The notes beneath the pieces were generated by a model. It saw only the letters and a list, made by a program, of their open reading frames with translations, had not been told where the DNA came from and did no database searches. A program made the translations under genes and the position numbers. From JALOOE01 sp964423545 (GTDB lineage Bacteria > Chloroflexota > Anaerolineae > CG2-30-64-16): DNA of 12,238 bases. The DNA lies in NCBI GenBank assembly GCA_964423545.1, contig CAYRFV010000171.1:1-12238 (forward strand), given 5' to 3'. Shown piece after piece: positions 7,041 to 12,238 of this stretch. The number at the start of each line of letters is the position of its first letter. Within the stretch, counting starts at the first letter, position 1.

Positions 7041-7080
7041 AAGGGACTGTCTCAGTGATGCGGACAGTCCCTTTCGTTTT
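7041..7080 (+). terminator. Intrinsic terminator of the sugar ABC operon
   Basis: A perfect 11-bp stem AAGGGACTGTC/GACAGTCCCTT (7041-7051, 7063-7073) with an 11-nt loop, followed by TTCGTTTT. It lies 33 bases after the binding-protein stop, before the ilv promoter, and isolates the two operons. Confidence 0.88.
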
Positions 7081-7081
7081 G

Positions 7082-7242
7082 TCCCGATGCCGACTGCCCA
7101 GGCGCTGATGCTGCGTGTGGCGCCCGGGGGCCATACGGCGGGCTGGGGGAGCCATCGCCTCCAAGGGAGCAGGCGCGTGACCGGTCTGTCTCAATGGTAT
7201 CTCGCGATCGCGGACGATGGGATCGCCGCGCGTTTTGCTGAT
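7082..7242. other. Intergenic stretch without a recognised gene
   Basis: Between the sugar-operon terminator and the ilv promoter I see no credible coding frame, RNA gene or clear repeat. A short open frame at 7087-7308 has no Shine-Dalgarno and low-complexity Gly/Arg content. An operator for the ilv promoter could lie here, but no clear palindrome stands out. Confidence 0.5.
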
Positions 7243-7271
7243 TTGACAACTCACCTGAGCTGTGTTAGACT
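7243..7271 (+). promoter_or_regulatory. Promoter of the ilv operon
   Basis: Perfect -35 TTGACA (7243-7248), a 17-bp spacer and -10 TAGACT (7266-7271). The start is expected near 7278, giving about 27 nt before the leader peptide and about 294 nt before ilvB. A strong constitutive promoter fits an operon controlled by attenuation rather than initiation. Confidence 0.88.
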
Positions 7272-7304
7272 CCCGCCAACTTCGGATAAGGGTAACAGCA
7301 GGAC

Positions 7305-7367
7305 ATGAACGACTCTGGCTCGATTATCCTCTCGCTTGTTGCGCTCCTTGTTATCAAGGAGCTGTAG
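7305..7367 (+). CDS. Branched-chain amino acid leader peptide
   Basis: A 20-codon ORF translating as MNDSGSIILSLVALLVIKEL. Ten of the 20 residues are Ile (3), Leu (5) or Val (2), packed from residue 7 to 17. This is the hallmark of attenuator leader peptides: ribosomes stall on these codons when charged tRNA-Ile, tRNA-Leu or tRNA-Val is short, which changes folding of the RNA downstream. The Leu-Leu-Val-Ile codons lie inside a hairpin (7343-7362), and the TAG stop is six bases before the antiterminator arm at 7374, so a ribosome at the stop would cover that arm. The Shine-Dalgarno is weak (AAGGG at 7288-7292, or AGGA very close). Composition and position make this far more than a chance ORF. 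It most likely acts in cis and the peptide itself is discarded. Confidence 0.88.
   Translation: MNDSGSIILSLVALLVIKEL
7343..7362 (+). promoter_or_regulatory. Attenuator hairpin 1:2 over the leader codons
   Basis: A perfect 8-bp stem GCTCCTTG/CAAGGAGC (7343-7350, 7355-7362) with loop TTAT, formed by the codons for the second half of the leader peptide. In the classical scheme this is the pause hairpin that halts RNA polymerase until the first ribosome arrives and melts it. Confidence 0.7.
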
Positions 7368-7373
7368 CGCGTC

Positions 7374-7434
7374 GGGAGGAGCCAGCCAGGAATCCGAGCC
7401 AAGGACGATTCAGGAAGTGTGACCAGGGCCTCCC
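7374..7434 (+). promoter_or_regulatory. Antiterminator pairing of the first ilv attenuator
   Basis: GGGAGG at 7374-7379 can pair with CCTCCC at 7429-7434, the 5' arm of the downstream terminator. Two more pairs (C7382-G7428, C7383-G7427) are possible across a 2-nt bulge. The segment is a copy of the terminator 3' arm (7439-7444). A ribosome stalled on the Ile/Leu/Val codons leaves it free, giving read-through; one at the leader stop covers it, giving termination. The model is inferred from pairing and spacing. Confidence 0.6.
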
Positions 7435-7451
7435 AACCGGGAGGCCTTTTT
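7425..7451 (+). terminator. First ilv attenuator terminator
   Basis: An 8-bp stem GGCCTCCC/GGGAGGCC (7427-7434, 7439-7446) with loop AACC, extended by a G-T and an A-T pair, directly followed by a run of five T (7447-7451). It is a typical rho-independent terminator 58 bases after the leader-peptide stop. Confidence 0.88.
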
Positions 7452-7452
7452 C

Positions 7453-7557
7453 ATGTCTATCTCTCTTGATGCGAAGGGGACGCTTAGGGAGCGTCCCAAG
7501 GCTGCGACGCCTTTCGCACGCCCCGCGTTGCGGGTCCGAGCGAAAGGCGCTTTTTAA
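7453..7557 (+). CDS. Possible 34-codon upstream ORF between the two attenuators
   Basis: Begins MSISLDAKGT and ends RAKGAF. Its possible Shine-Dalgarno GGGAGG (7439-7444) is the 3' arm of the first terminator, with eight bases to the ATG. The ORF runs through hairpin 7477-7497 and through the second terminator, and its TAA uses the last T of that terminator's T-run. The ilvB ATG follows 14 bases later. The residues are Arg/Lys/Ala-rich with one early Ile and Leu, unlike a branched-chain stalling peptide. It may be a translated regulatory ORF or chance; conservation of frame and stop position in relatives would decide. Confidence 0.25.
   Translation: MSISLDAKGTLRERPKAATPFARPALRVRAKGAF
7471..7517 (+). 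promoter_or_regulatory. Alternative pairing and hairpin before the second terminator
   Basis: GCGAAGGG (7471-7478) can form eight pairs, one of them G-T, with CCTTTCGC (7510-7517), the 5' arm of the second terminator, and would prevent it. A competing perfect hairpin GGGACGCT/AGCGTCCC (7477-7484, 7490-7497, loop TAGGG) takes two bases of that arm. The layout repeats the antiterminator logic of the first attenuator. The signal that selects between the forms is not visible. Confidence 0.5.
7508..7555 (+). terminator. Second ilv leader terminator, just before ilvB
   Basis: A perfect 10-bp stem CGCCTTTCGC/GCGAAAGGCG (7508-7517, 7540-7549) encloses a small inner stem CCCGC/GCGGG (7522-7526, 7530-7534) and ends in TTTTT (7551-7555). 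It resembles a full rho-independent terminator yet lies only 16 bases before the ilvB ATG, where an unregulated terminator would silence the operon. Confidence 0.8.
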
Positions 7558-7571
7558 TCTCGGAGGGCCTT

Positions 7572-9281
7572 ATGAAACGCACCGGTGCTCAGATCGTCTG
7601 GGAGAGCCTGATCCGCGAAGGGGTCGGCGTCGTCTTCGGCTATCCAGGCGGCGCGATCATGCCCACCTACGACGCCTTGCTGGACTATCCTGCCGTGCAT
7701 CATGTCCTGGTGCGGCATGAGGAAAACGCGGCGTTTGCGGCGGGCGGCTACGCCAGAGCGAGCGGCAAGGTGGGGGTCTGCATCGCTACATCCGGTCCCG
7801 GCGCCACCAACCTGATCACAGGACTTGCCGATGCCATGCTCGATTCGGTTCCGATCGTGGCGATCACGGGGCAGGTGTCGTCGGCCTTTGTTGGCACGGA
7901 CGCGTTCCAGGAGACCGATGTCACTGGGGTGACGCTGCCGGTGACCAAGCACAACTACCTCGTCCGGCACATCAGTGAGCTGGCCGAGGCCATGAAGGAG
8001 GCGTTCTATATCGCCCGCACCGGCCGGCCCGGCCCGGTGCTGGTGGATATCTGCAAGGACGTGCAGTTCGCCTCCATCGACTTCGACTACGACGCGATCA
8101 AAGTGCGCTTGCCGGGCTATCAACCCAGGTTGCGCGGCGCCGAGCAGCAGATTCAGCGCGCCGCCGCTTACATCAACGAGTCGAGACGCCCTGTGATCCT
8201 GGCGGGCCACGGCATCATCCTCAGCGGCGCCCATGACGAGCTGCGCCGGCTCGCCGAACAGGGCAATATCCCGATCTCCACGACGCTGCTCGGCATCGGC
8301 AGCATCCCCGAGTCTCATCCGCTGAATCTGCGCATGATGGGCATGCATGGCGAGGCGTGGGTCAATCAGGCCATCCAGGCCGCGGATCTGTTGATCGCGC
8401 TGGGGATGCGTTTCGACGATCGCGTTACCGGCAACCTGGGCTCCTACGCCAAGAACGCCGATGTGATCCACGTGGATATCGACCCGGCCGAGATCAACAA
8501 GAATGTCCGGGCGGATGTGGGCATCGCCGGCGATGTCAAGGCCGTGATCAGGCAGCTTCTGCCGCTGGTCGAGCACCGCAGCCGCGAGGCGTGGTTCGCG
8601 CAGATTGATGACTGGCAGAGAGAAGCCAAGACACGCGACATTCTGGAGCATGAAGATCAGACCCTCCACGTGCCGTTCGTGCTCAGCGAAATCCAGCGCC
8701 AGGCTGGCAGCGAGAACGTCACCGTGGTCACCGATGTCGGACAGCACCAGATGTGGACCGCGCAGTATTTTCGCACGGAGCGCAAGAACGGACTGCTCAC
8801 CTCCGGCGGGCTGGGTGCGATGGGCTTCGGGATTCCGAGCGCTCTTGGCGCCAGCTTCGCGCGGCCCGAAGACGAGGTCTGGGCCGTTGTCGGAGACGGC
8901 GGCTTTCAGATGAGCTTGCCCGAGCTGGCGACGATCGTGCAGGAACAGCGGCCGATCCGCATCGCGGTGATGCGCAACGGTTACCTGGGCATGGTGCGCC
9001 AATGGCAGGAGCTGATCCACGATCACCGCTACTCCGAGGTCAACATCACCAGTCCTGATCTGATGCGCATCGCTGCGGCCTATGGGATGATGGGGATGCG
9101 TGCGGAAACGAAGGAGCAGGTGGCGGAGGTGATTGCGGAGGCGCGGTCGCACCCGGGACCGGTGCTGCTCGACTTCGTGGTGGAGCAGGAAGTGAATGTT
9201 TATCCGATGGTGGCGCCCGGCAAGGCGCTGCACGAGATGATGCGCAGGCCCGTCAACGAGCGGGTGGCGGTGGGAAAATGA
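7572..9281 (+). CDS. ilvB: Acetolactate synthase (AHAS), catalytic subunit
   Basis: Cytoplasmic thiamine-diphosphate and FAD enzyme joining pyruvate with pyruvate (valine/leucine) or 2-oxobutyrate (isoleucine). At 569 residues it has normal length and three domains. The N-terminal pyrimidine-binding domain starts near FGYPGGAIMP (22-31) with the catalytic Glu in RHEEN (E50). The middle FAD domain includes ALGMRFDDRVTG. The C-terminal pyrophosphate domain has GDG (441-443) and LGMVRQWQEL (from L472). Metal ligands D442 and N469 are 27 apart, as in yeast D550/N577, and W478 matches the well-known herbicide-site Trp. The usual Asn-Asn is Arg-Asn here (R468). The ATG has an excellent Shine-Dalgarno GGAGG (7562-7566). 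ilvN follows, so this is the valine-regulated anabolic form rather than catabolic AlsS. Confidence 0.97.
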   Translation: MKRTGAQIVWESLIREGVGVVFGYPGGAIMPTYDALLDYPAVHHVLVRHEENAAFAAGGYARASGKVGVCIATSGPGATNLITGLADAMLDSVPIVAITGQVSSAFVGTDAFQETDVTGVTLPVTKHNYLVRHISELAEAMKEAFYIARTGRPGPVLVDICKDVQFASIDFDYDAIKVRLPGYQPRLRGAEQQIQRAAAYINESRRPVILAGHGIILSGAHDELRRLAEQGNIPISTTLLGIGSIPESHPLNLRMMGMHGEAWVNQAIQAADLLIALGMRFDDRVTGNLGSYAKNADVIHVDIDPAEINKNVRADVGIAGDVKAVIRQLLPLVEHRSREAWFAQIDDWQREAKTRDILEHEDQTLHVPFVLSEIQRQAGSENVTVVTDVGQHQMWTAQYFRTERKNGLLTSGGLGAMGFGIPSALGASFARPEDEVWAVVGDGGFQMSLPELATIVQEQRPIRIAVMRNGYLGMVRQWQELIHDHRYSEVNITSPDLMRIAAAYGMMGMRAETKEQVAEVIAEARSHPGPVLLDFVVEQEVNVYPMVAPGKALHEMMRRPVNERVAVGK

Positions 9282-9288
9282 GCACTCA

Positions 9289-9315
9289 GGCGCCGAGCGT
9301 CACTCGCTGGGCGCC
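9289..9315 (+). other. Hairpin in the ilvB-ilvN gap
   Basis: GGCGCC-G-AGCG facing CGCT-G-GGCGCC forms an 11-position stem with one G-G mismatch and a 5-nt loop, eight bases after the ilvB stop and without a T-run. It is probably an mRNA stability or processing element in the 84-base gap, but the role is unknown. Confidence 0.45.
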
Positions 9316-9365
9316 GCACAGGCGCAAGCGATGCGCGTTCGGCGTGTCGTGAAAGGAGCCTCTGC

Positions 9366-9956
9366 ATGGCACTCGTGGATCACGGCAACGGTCAGACCAA
9401 ACCGTCTCCGCACGTCTTGATGGCGCTCGTGGAGAACAAGCCCGGCGTGCTGACCCGCGTGGCGAGCCTGTTCCGCCGCCGTGGCTTCAACATCGAAAGC
9501 CTCACGGTCGGCCACACCGATAACCCGGACATCTCGCGCATGACCATCGTCGTGGATGCCAGCAAGACCAACGCAGCGATGGTGGCCAACAACCTGTTCA
9601 AGTTGGTCAATGTGATCGACGTGCAGGATGTGACGCACGAGCCCGCGGTGACGCGCGATCTGGCGCTGATCAAGGTGCGGGCGACTGCGCAATCGCTGTT
9701 CGAGTTGAACCAGATGGTCGATATCTACAAAGCGAGAGTGGTCGACATCTGCCCTGAATCGGTCATCATCGAGGTGACGGGCCCGGAATCGAAGATCGAA
9801 TCGATCGTCAACATGCTCAAGCCCTACGGCATTCTAGAGATGGTGCGCACCGGCCTGGTGGCGATGGTGCGTGGGTCGGGCTACTTCAGCGGCTTGCCGC
9901 CCGTCAACGAAGAGGATAACGGCACCGCCAGCGCGACGGTGATCTACGAAGCATAA
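9366..9956 (+). CDS. ilvN: Acetolactate synthase regulatory subunit
   Basis: Small subunit that activates the catalytic subunit and confers feedback inhibition by valine. The N-terminal ACT domain (about 16-90) has VENKPGVLTRVASLF and RGFNIESLTVG, with the valine-site glycine (G27) and asparagine (N42) that match E. coli IlvH G14 and N29. The C-terminal ALS_ss domain spans about 95-175. At 196 residues it is longer than the usual 160-175: there is a short extra N-terminus (1-15) and an acidic tail (PPVNEEDNGTASATVIYEA). The ATG has AAAGGAG (9352-9358) at good spacing. Retention of the valine-site residues suggests a feedback-sensitive enzyme. It lies between ilvB and ilvC, in the usual ilvBNC order. 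Confidence 0.95.
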   Translation: MALVDHGNGQTKPSPHVLMALVENKPGVLTRVASLFRRRGFNIESLTVGHTDNPDISRMTIVVDASKTNAAMVANNLFKLVNVIDVQDVTHEPAVTRDLALIKVRATAQSLFELNQMVDIYKARVVDICPESVIIEVTGPESKIESIVNMLKPYGILEMVRTGLVAMVRGSGYFSGLPPVNEEDNGTASATVIYEA

Positions 9957-9986
9957 CCAGTCATCGTTCCAAGGAGATCAGTTATC

Positions 9987-11009
9987 ATGGCAAACATCTT
10001 TTACGACGCGGACGCCGACCTCAGCCTGCTCCAGGGCAAGACGGTCGCCATCATCGGCTTCGGCAGCCAGGGGCATGCCCACGCACGCAATCTGCAGGAG
10101 TCGGGCGTGAACGTGGTCGTGGGCCTCTACGCCGGCAGCAAGTCATGGGCCAAGGTCGAGGCAGCGGGCCTGAAGCCGATGACGGTCGCCGAAGCGGCCG
10201 CAGCGGGCGACTTCATCATGATCCTGACGCCCGACGTTGGGCAGGCGAAGCTCTACCGCGAGGAGATCGCGCCGCATTTGCGGGCGGGCAAGACGCTGAT
10301 GTTCGCCCACGGCTTCAACATCCGTTACGGGCAGATCGTGCCGCCGGCCGACGTGGATGTGAGCATGGTGGCGCCGAAAGGGCCCGGGCATCGCGTGCGC
10401 GAAACCTATGTCGCGGGGCAGGGCGTGCCGGCGCTGGTCGCCGTCTACCAGGATCCGTCGGGCAAGGCCAAGCAGAACGCCCTGGCGTATGCAAGCGCTA
10501 TCGGCGCGGGCCGAGCAGGGATCCTGGAAACCACTTTCAAAGAGGAGACCGAGACCGATCTCTTCGGCGAGCAGGCGGTGCTGTGTGGCGGCACGAGCGC
10601 GCTGGTCAAGGCAGGTTTCGATACGCTGGTCGAGGCGGGCTATCAGCCGGAGATCGCCTATTTCGAGTGCCTGCACGAGCTCAAGCTGATCGTGGATCTC
10701 ATGTACCAGGGCGGTCTGAGCTACATGCGCTACTCGGTCAGCGATACGGCCGAGGATGGCGACTACACGGCTGGTCCGAAGATCATCACCGACCAGACGC
10801 GCGCAGCCATGCGGCAGATTCTGGCGGACATCCAGAGCGGGGCCTATGCCGAGGAATGGATCGAAGAGAATGAGAAGGGCCGGCCGAACTTCAACCGCTG
10901 GCGCCAGGAGGGGATGGAGTCACAGTTGGAGGATGTCGGTCGCAATCTGCGCCGCATGATGCCTTGGCTGAACCCGAAGGAGGTGAGGCCGGGGCAGGGG
11001 GGGGCGTGA
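9987..11009 (+). CDS. ilvC: Ketol-acid reductoisomerase, class I
   Basis: Converts 2-acetolactate (or 2-aceto-2-hydroxybutyrate) to the dihydroxy acid by a Mg-dependent alkyl shift and NAD(P)H reduction. At 340 residues it is the short class I form. The N-terminal Rossmann domain has GFGSQGHAHARNL (24-36). The cofactor loop GLYAGSKSW (46-54) keeps Ser51 and Ser53, which favour NADPH, but has Tyr where many family members have Arg at 48. Active-site residues are present: H108, K131, D191, E195, E227, E231 and S252. The Shine-Dalgarno AAGGAG (9971-9976) precedes the ATG by ten bases. The C-terminus ends in a Gly-rich tail encoded by a run of eight G. It takes the product of IlvBN; the next enzyme, IlvD, is not in the window. 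Confidence 0.97.
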   Translation: MANIFYDADADLSLLQGKTVAIIGFGSQGHAHARNLQESGVNVVVGLYAGSKSWAKVEAAGLKPMTVAEAAAAGDFIMILTPDVGQAKLYREEIAPHLRAGKTLMFAHGFNIRYGQIVPPADVDVSMVAPKGPGHRVRETYVAGQGVPALVAVYQDPSGKAKQNALAYASAIGAGRAGILETTFKEETETDLFGEQAVLCGGTSALVKAGFDTLVEAGYQPEIAYFECLHELKLIVDLMYQGGLSYMRYSVSDTAEDGDYTAGPKIITDQTRAAMRQILADIQSGAYAEEWIEENEKGRPNFNRWRQEGMESQLEDVGRNLRRMMPWLNPKEVRPGQGGA

Positions 11010-11020
11010 GAGACGCGAAA

Positions 11021-11058
11021 GAGACTGGAGATAGAGACCGGAGATAGAGACTGAGAGG
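11021..11058 (+). repeat. 13-bp purine-rich tandem repeat
   Basis: Units GAGACTGGAGATA (11021-11033), GAGACCGGAGATA (11034-11046) and a partial GAGACTGAGAGG follow the ilvC stop and run into the Shine-Dalgarno region of the next ORF. The composition differs sharply from the flanking coding DNA. Confidence 0.8.
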
Positions 11059-11064
11059 GTGAGG

Positions 11065-11417
11065 ATGAGCGTCAAGTCCGAGAAGCCTGAGGTGTGGCAG
11101 CGGAACGTCGTCTTTGCGGATGGTGTTCTGACTGCCACCGATGGTTTTCCTCAACGCTATCTCTGCTCGTTGGACGATCAGCTGCGTCGAGCGGTTCGGA
11201 GTGCCCCGACCCATATTGCAGAAGGTTTCGGGCGTGATGCGGCGAAGGAGAGCGCGTACTGCTGCCGAATCGCCAACGGTCGATCTACGAAGTGGTAAGG
11301 CTGCTTGCGGTCGCACTGCGACACGAGTTGATGGAGGCGTCGTTCTGTACAGAACAACGCCGCGAGGTGGATGAGATTGCTGCGATGTTGACCGGACCTA
11401 TCAGATCGCAGTTGTAA
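11065..11417 (+). pseudogene. Four-helix-bundle (S23/IVP, Avd-related) protein, frameshifted
   Basis: Residues such as KPEVWQR near the start, GFPQRYLCSLDDQLRRAVRS and HIAEGFGRDAAKES match the family of 23S rRNA intervening-sequence proteins, small four-helix bundles of about 115-125 residues. The first frame stops early at 11296-11298 after the helix-3 start RIANG. The missing half (YEVVRLLAVALRHELMEA, then EQRREVDEIAAMLTG) continues in another frame from 11286 to a TAA at 11415-11417. Loss of one base near 11274-11282 (GGTCG for an expected GGNTCG) explains this. It could be a true pseudogene or a sequencing error. I chose the ATG at 11065 behind GAGAGGG; a GTG at 11059 is also in frame. 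It sits between ilvC and leuA without any metabolic link, and purine-rich repeats precede it. The function of free-standing members is unknown. Confidence 0.8.
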
Positions 11418-11475
11418 CGGCGGGCAGTCGCTGTCCCCGTCCGCCTCTCTTTCTTCGTCACCCAGAGGAGTCAGC

Positions 11476-12238
11476 ATGGACAGTTCCGACGTAGTCATCG
11501 TTTTTGATACCACGCTGCGCGACGGGGAGCAATCGCCGGGCGCAACCCTGAACATCGATGAGAAGCTGGAAATCGCCCATCAGTTGGCTCGGCTGGGCGT
11601 GGATGTGATCGAGGCGGGCTTCCCGATTGCGTCGCCGGGCGATTTCGAGGCGGTGCGCCGGGTGGCACGCGAGGTCGGCCAGTCGGAGCGCGCGCCCATC
11701 ATCGCGGGGCTGGCGCGCGCCAGCAAGGGCGACATCGATCGCGCCTGGGAGGCGGTGCGTGAGGCGAAGCGGCCCCGCATCCATACTTTCATTGCCACGT
11801 CCGATGTTCACCTCACGCACAAGCTCAAGATCAGCCGCGAGGAATGCCTGAAGCGCACGCGCGAGGCCGTGTCTCATGCCGCCGGCCTCTGCGCCGATGT
11901 GGAGTTCTCGCCGGAAGACGCGGGCCGCTCCGATCCGGAGTTCCTCTACCAGGTGCTCGATGTGGCGATCAAGGCTGGCGCAACCACCCTGAACATCCCG
12001 GATACGACCGGCTACACCCTGCCCGGCGAGTTCGGCGCCTTGATCCGCGGGATCCTGGAGAATGTGCCGGGCGCTAAGGACGTGATCATCTCGGCGCATT
12101 GCCACGATGACCTGGGTCTGGCGACCGCCAACTCGTTGGCTGCCATTCAGAACGGCGCGCGGCAGGTCGAGGTGACGATCAACGGCATCGGCGAGCGCGC
12201 GGGCAACGCCTCGCTCGAAGAGATCGTGATGGCGCTGC
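11476..12238 (+). CDS. leuA: 2-isopropylmalate synthase, 3' partial
   Basis: First committed enzyme of leucine synthesis, condensing 2-oxoisovalerate with acetyl-CoA. The first 254 codons are present and the frame is open at the right edge, so the end of the TIM barrel and the C-terminal leucine-sensing domain are outside. Signature DTTLRDGEQSPGA (11-23) with metal ligand D16 and catalytic R15 is present, as are the second metal motif HCHDD (208-212) and NGIGERAGNASLEE. The absence of a preference for the homocitrate or citramalate pattern, and its place behind ilvBNC, make LeuA the best call; whether allosteric control is kept cannot be seen. The Shine-Dalgarno AGAGGAG (11464-11470) is five bases from the ATG. 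No separate promoter is evident, so it is probably read from the ilv promoter through the S23-like insert. Confidence 0.93.
   Translation, partial: MDSSDVVIVFDTTLRDGEQSPGATLNIDEKLEIAHQLARLGVDVIEAGFPIASPGDFEAVRRVAREVGQSERAPIIAGLARASKGDIDRAWEAVREAKRPRIHTFIATSDVHLTHKLKISREECLKRTREAVSHAAGLCADVEFSPEDAGRSDPEFLYQVLDVAIKAGATTLNIPDTTGYTLPGEFGALIRGILENVPGAKDVIISAHCHDDLGLATANSLAAIQNGARQVEVTINGIGERAGNASLEEIVMAL

Larger units (their letters stand above)
11012..11459. repeat. Imperfect inverted repeats flanking the four-helix-bundle gene
   Basis: GACGCGAAAGAGA (11012-11024) and, inverted, TCTCTTTCTTCGTC (11446-11459) match at 11 of about 14 positions. They bracket the S23-like gene exactly, from two bases after the ilvC stop to four bases before the leuA Shine-Dalgarno. 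No target-site duplication is seen, and purine-rich matches can arise by chance. Confidence 0.25.

Noticed and set aside
7278..7571. T-box riboswitch upstream of ilvB
   Set aside because: No T-box consensus (AGGGTGGNACCGCG-like) or specifier arrangement is seen; the Ile/Leu/Val-rich leader ORF and competing hairpins explain the region better.
7554..9233. A 559-codon open frame on the minus strand opposite ilvB, and similar ones opposite the sugar ATPase (3242-4792) and the binding protein (5983-7254)
   Set aside because: They mirror well-supported genes in GC-rich DNA, have His/Arg/Asp-rich composition without any recognisable domain, and lack ribosome binding sites. They are products of codon bias.
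9278..9352. A 24-codon ORF starting at an ATGA overlap with the ilvB stop
   Set aside because: No conserved features or credible Shine-Dalgarno; it ends before ilvN, which has its own good ribosome binding site. The overlap is probably chance.
11270..11290. Programmed ribosomal frameshift in the S23-like gene
   Set aside because: No slippery heptamer or clear stimulatory structure is present at the switch point; a one-base loss or sequencing error is simpler.
11065..11417. Avd accessory protein of a diversity-generating retroelement
   Set aside because: Avd shares the four-helix-bundle fold, but there is no reverse transcriptase, template repeat or variable repeat in the window.

Overview
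The window is GC-rich bacterial chromosome carrying housekeeping and transport genes. No phage, plasmid, CRISPR or rRNA gene is visible. The gene set (a zinc-ribbon/cold-shock protein, a bacterial relative of the queuosine mannosyltransferase, a COG1879/1129/1172-type sugar ABC transporter whose binding lipoprotein has an Ala/Pro/Gln linker, and ilvBNC followed by leuA) suggests a free-living heterotroph able to make branched-chain amino acids. The style resembles Chloroflexota, but no taxonomic marker gene is present, so this is only an inference.

Left part (1-3325): a major-facilitator efflux-type transporter enters from the left edge. It converges on a minus-strand tRNA-Cys(GCA) across a strong GC hairpin. 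Next come a small zinc-ribbon plus cold-shock-domain protein (+) and, convergent with it, a DUF3524/GTDC1-type glycosyltransferase (-). The glycosyltransferase promoter places the first transcribed base on its ATG, so a leaderless mRNA is predicted. It is divergent from the sugar operon.

Middle (3326-7080): a three-gene ABC importer operon (double-ATPase, permease, lipoprotein binding protein) with its own promoter, an intercistronic hairpin before the binding-protein gene, and a good intrinsic terminator at the end. No kinase, isomerase or regulator is present, so the sugar is unknown.

Right part (7243-12238): the branched-chain amino acid operon. A near-consensus promoter is followed by a 20-codon leader peptide with ten Ile/Leu/Val codons. 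A hairpin overlaps those codons, and an alternative antiterminator pairing competes with a rho-independent terminator. This is a complete classical attenuator. Unexpectedly, a second intrinsic terminator, with its own upstream near-copy of the 3' arm, lies just before ilvB. A 34-codon ORF spans it, with a Shine-Dalgarno located in the first terminator. Then come ilvB and ilvN (acetolactate synthase), ilvC (ketol-acid reductoisomerase), a frameshifted four-helix-bundle (S23/Avd-family) gene that looks inserted, and the first 254 codons of leuA. The operon would make 2-acetolactate and dihydroxyisovalerate and start the leucine branch; ilvD and leuBCD are not in the window.

The most interesting structure is the two-stage ilv leader (7243-7571), followed by the possible small insertion between ilvC and leuA.
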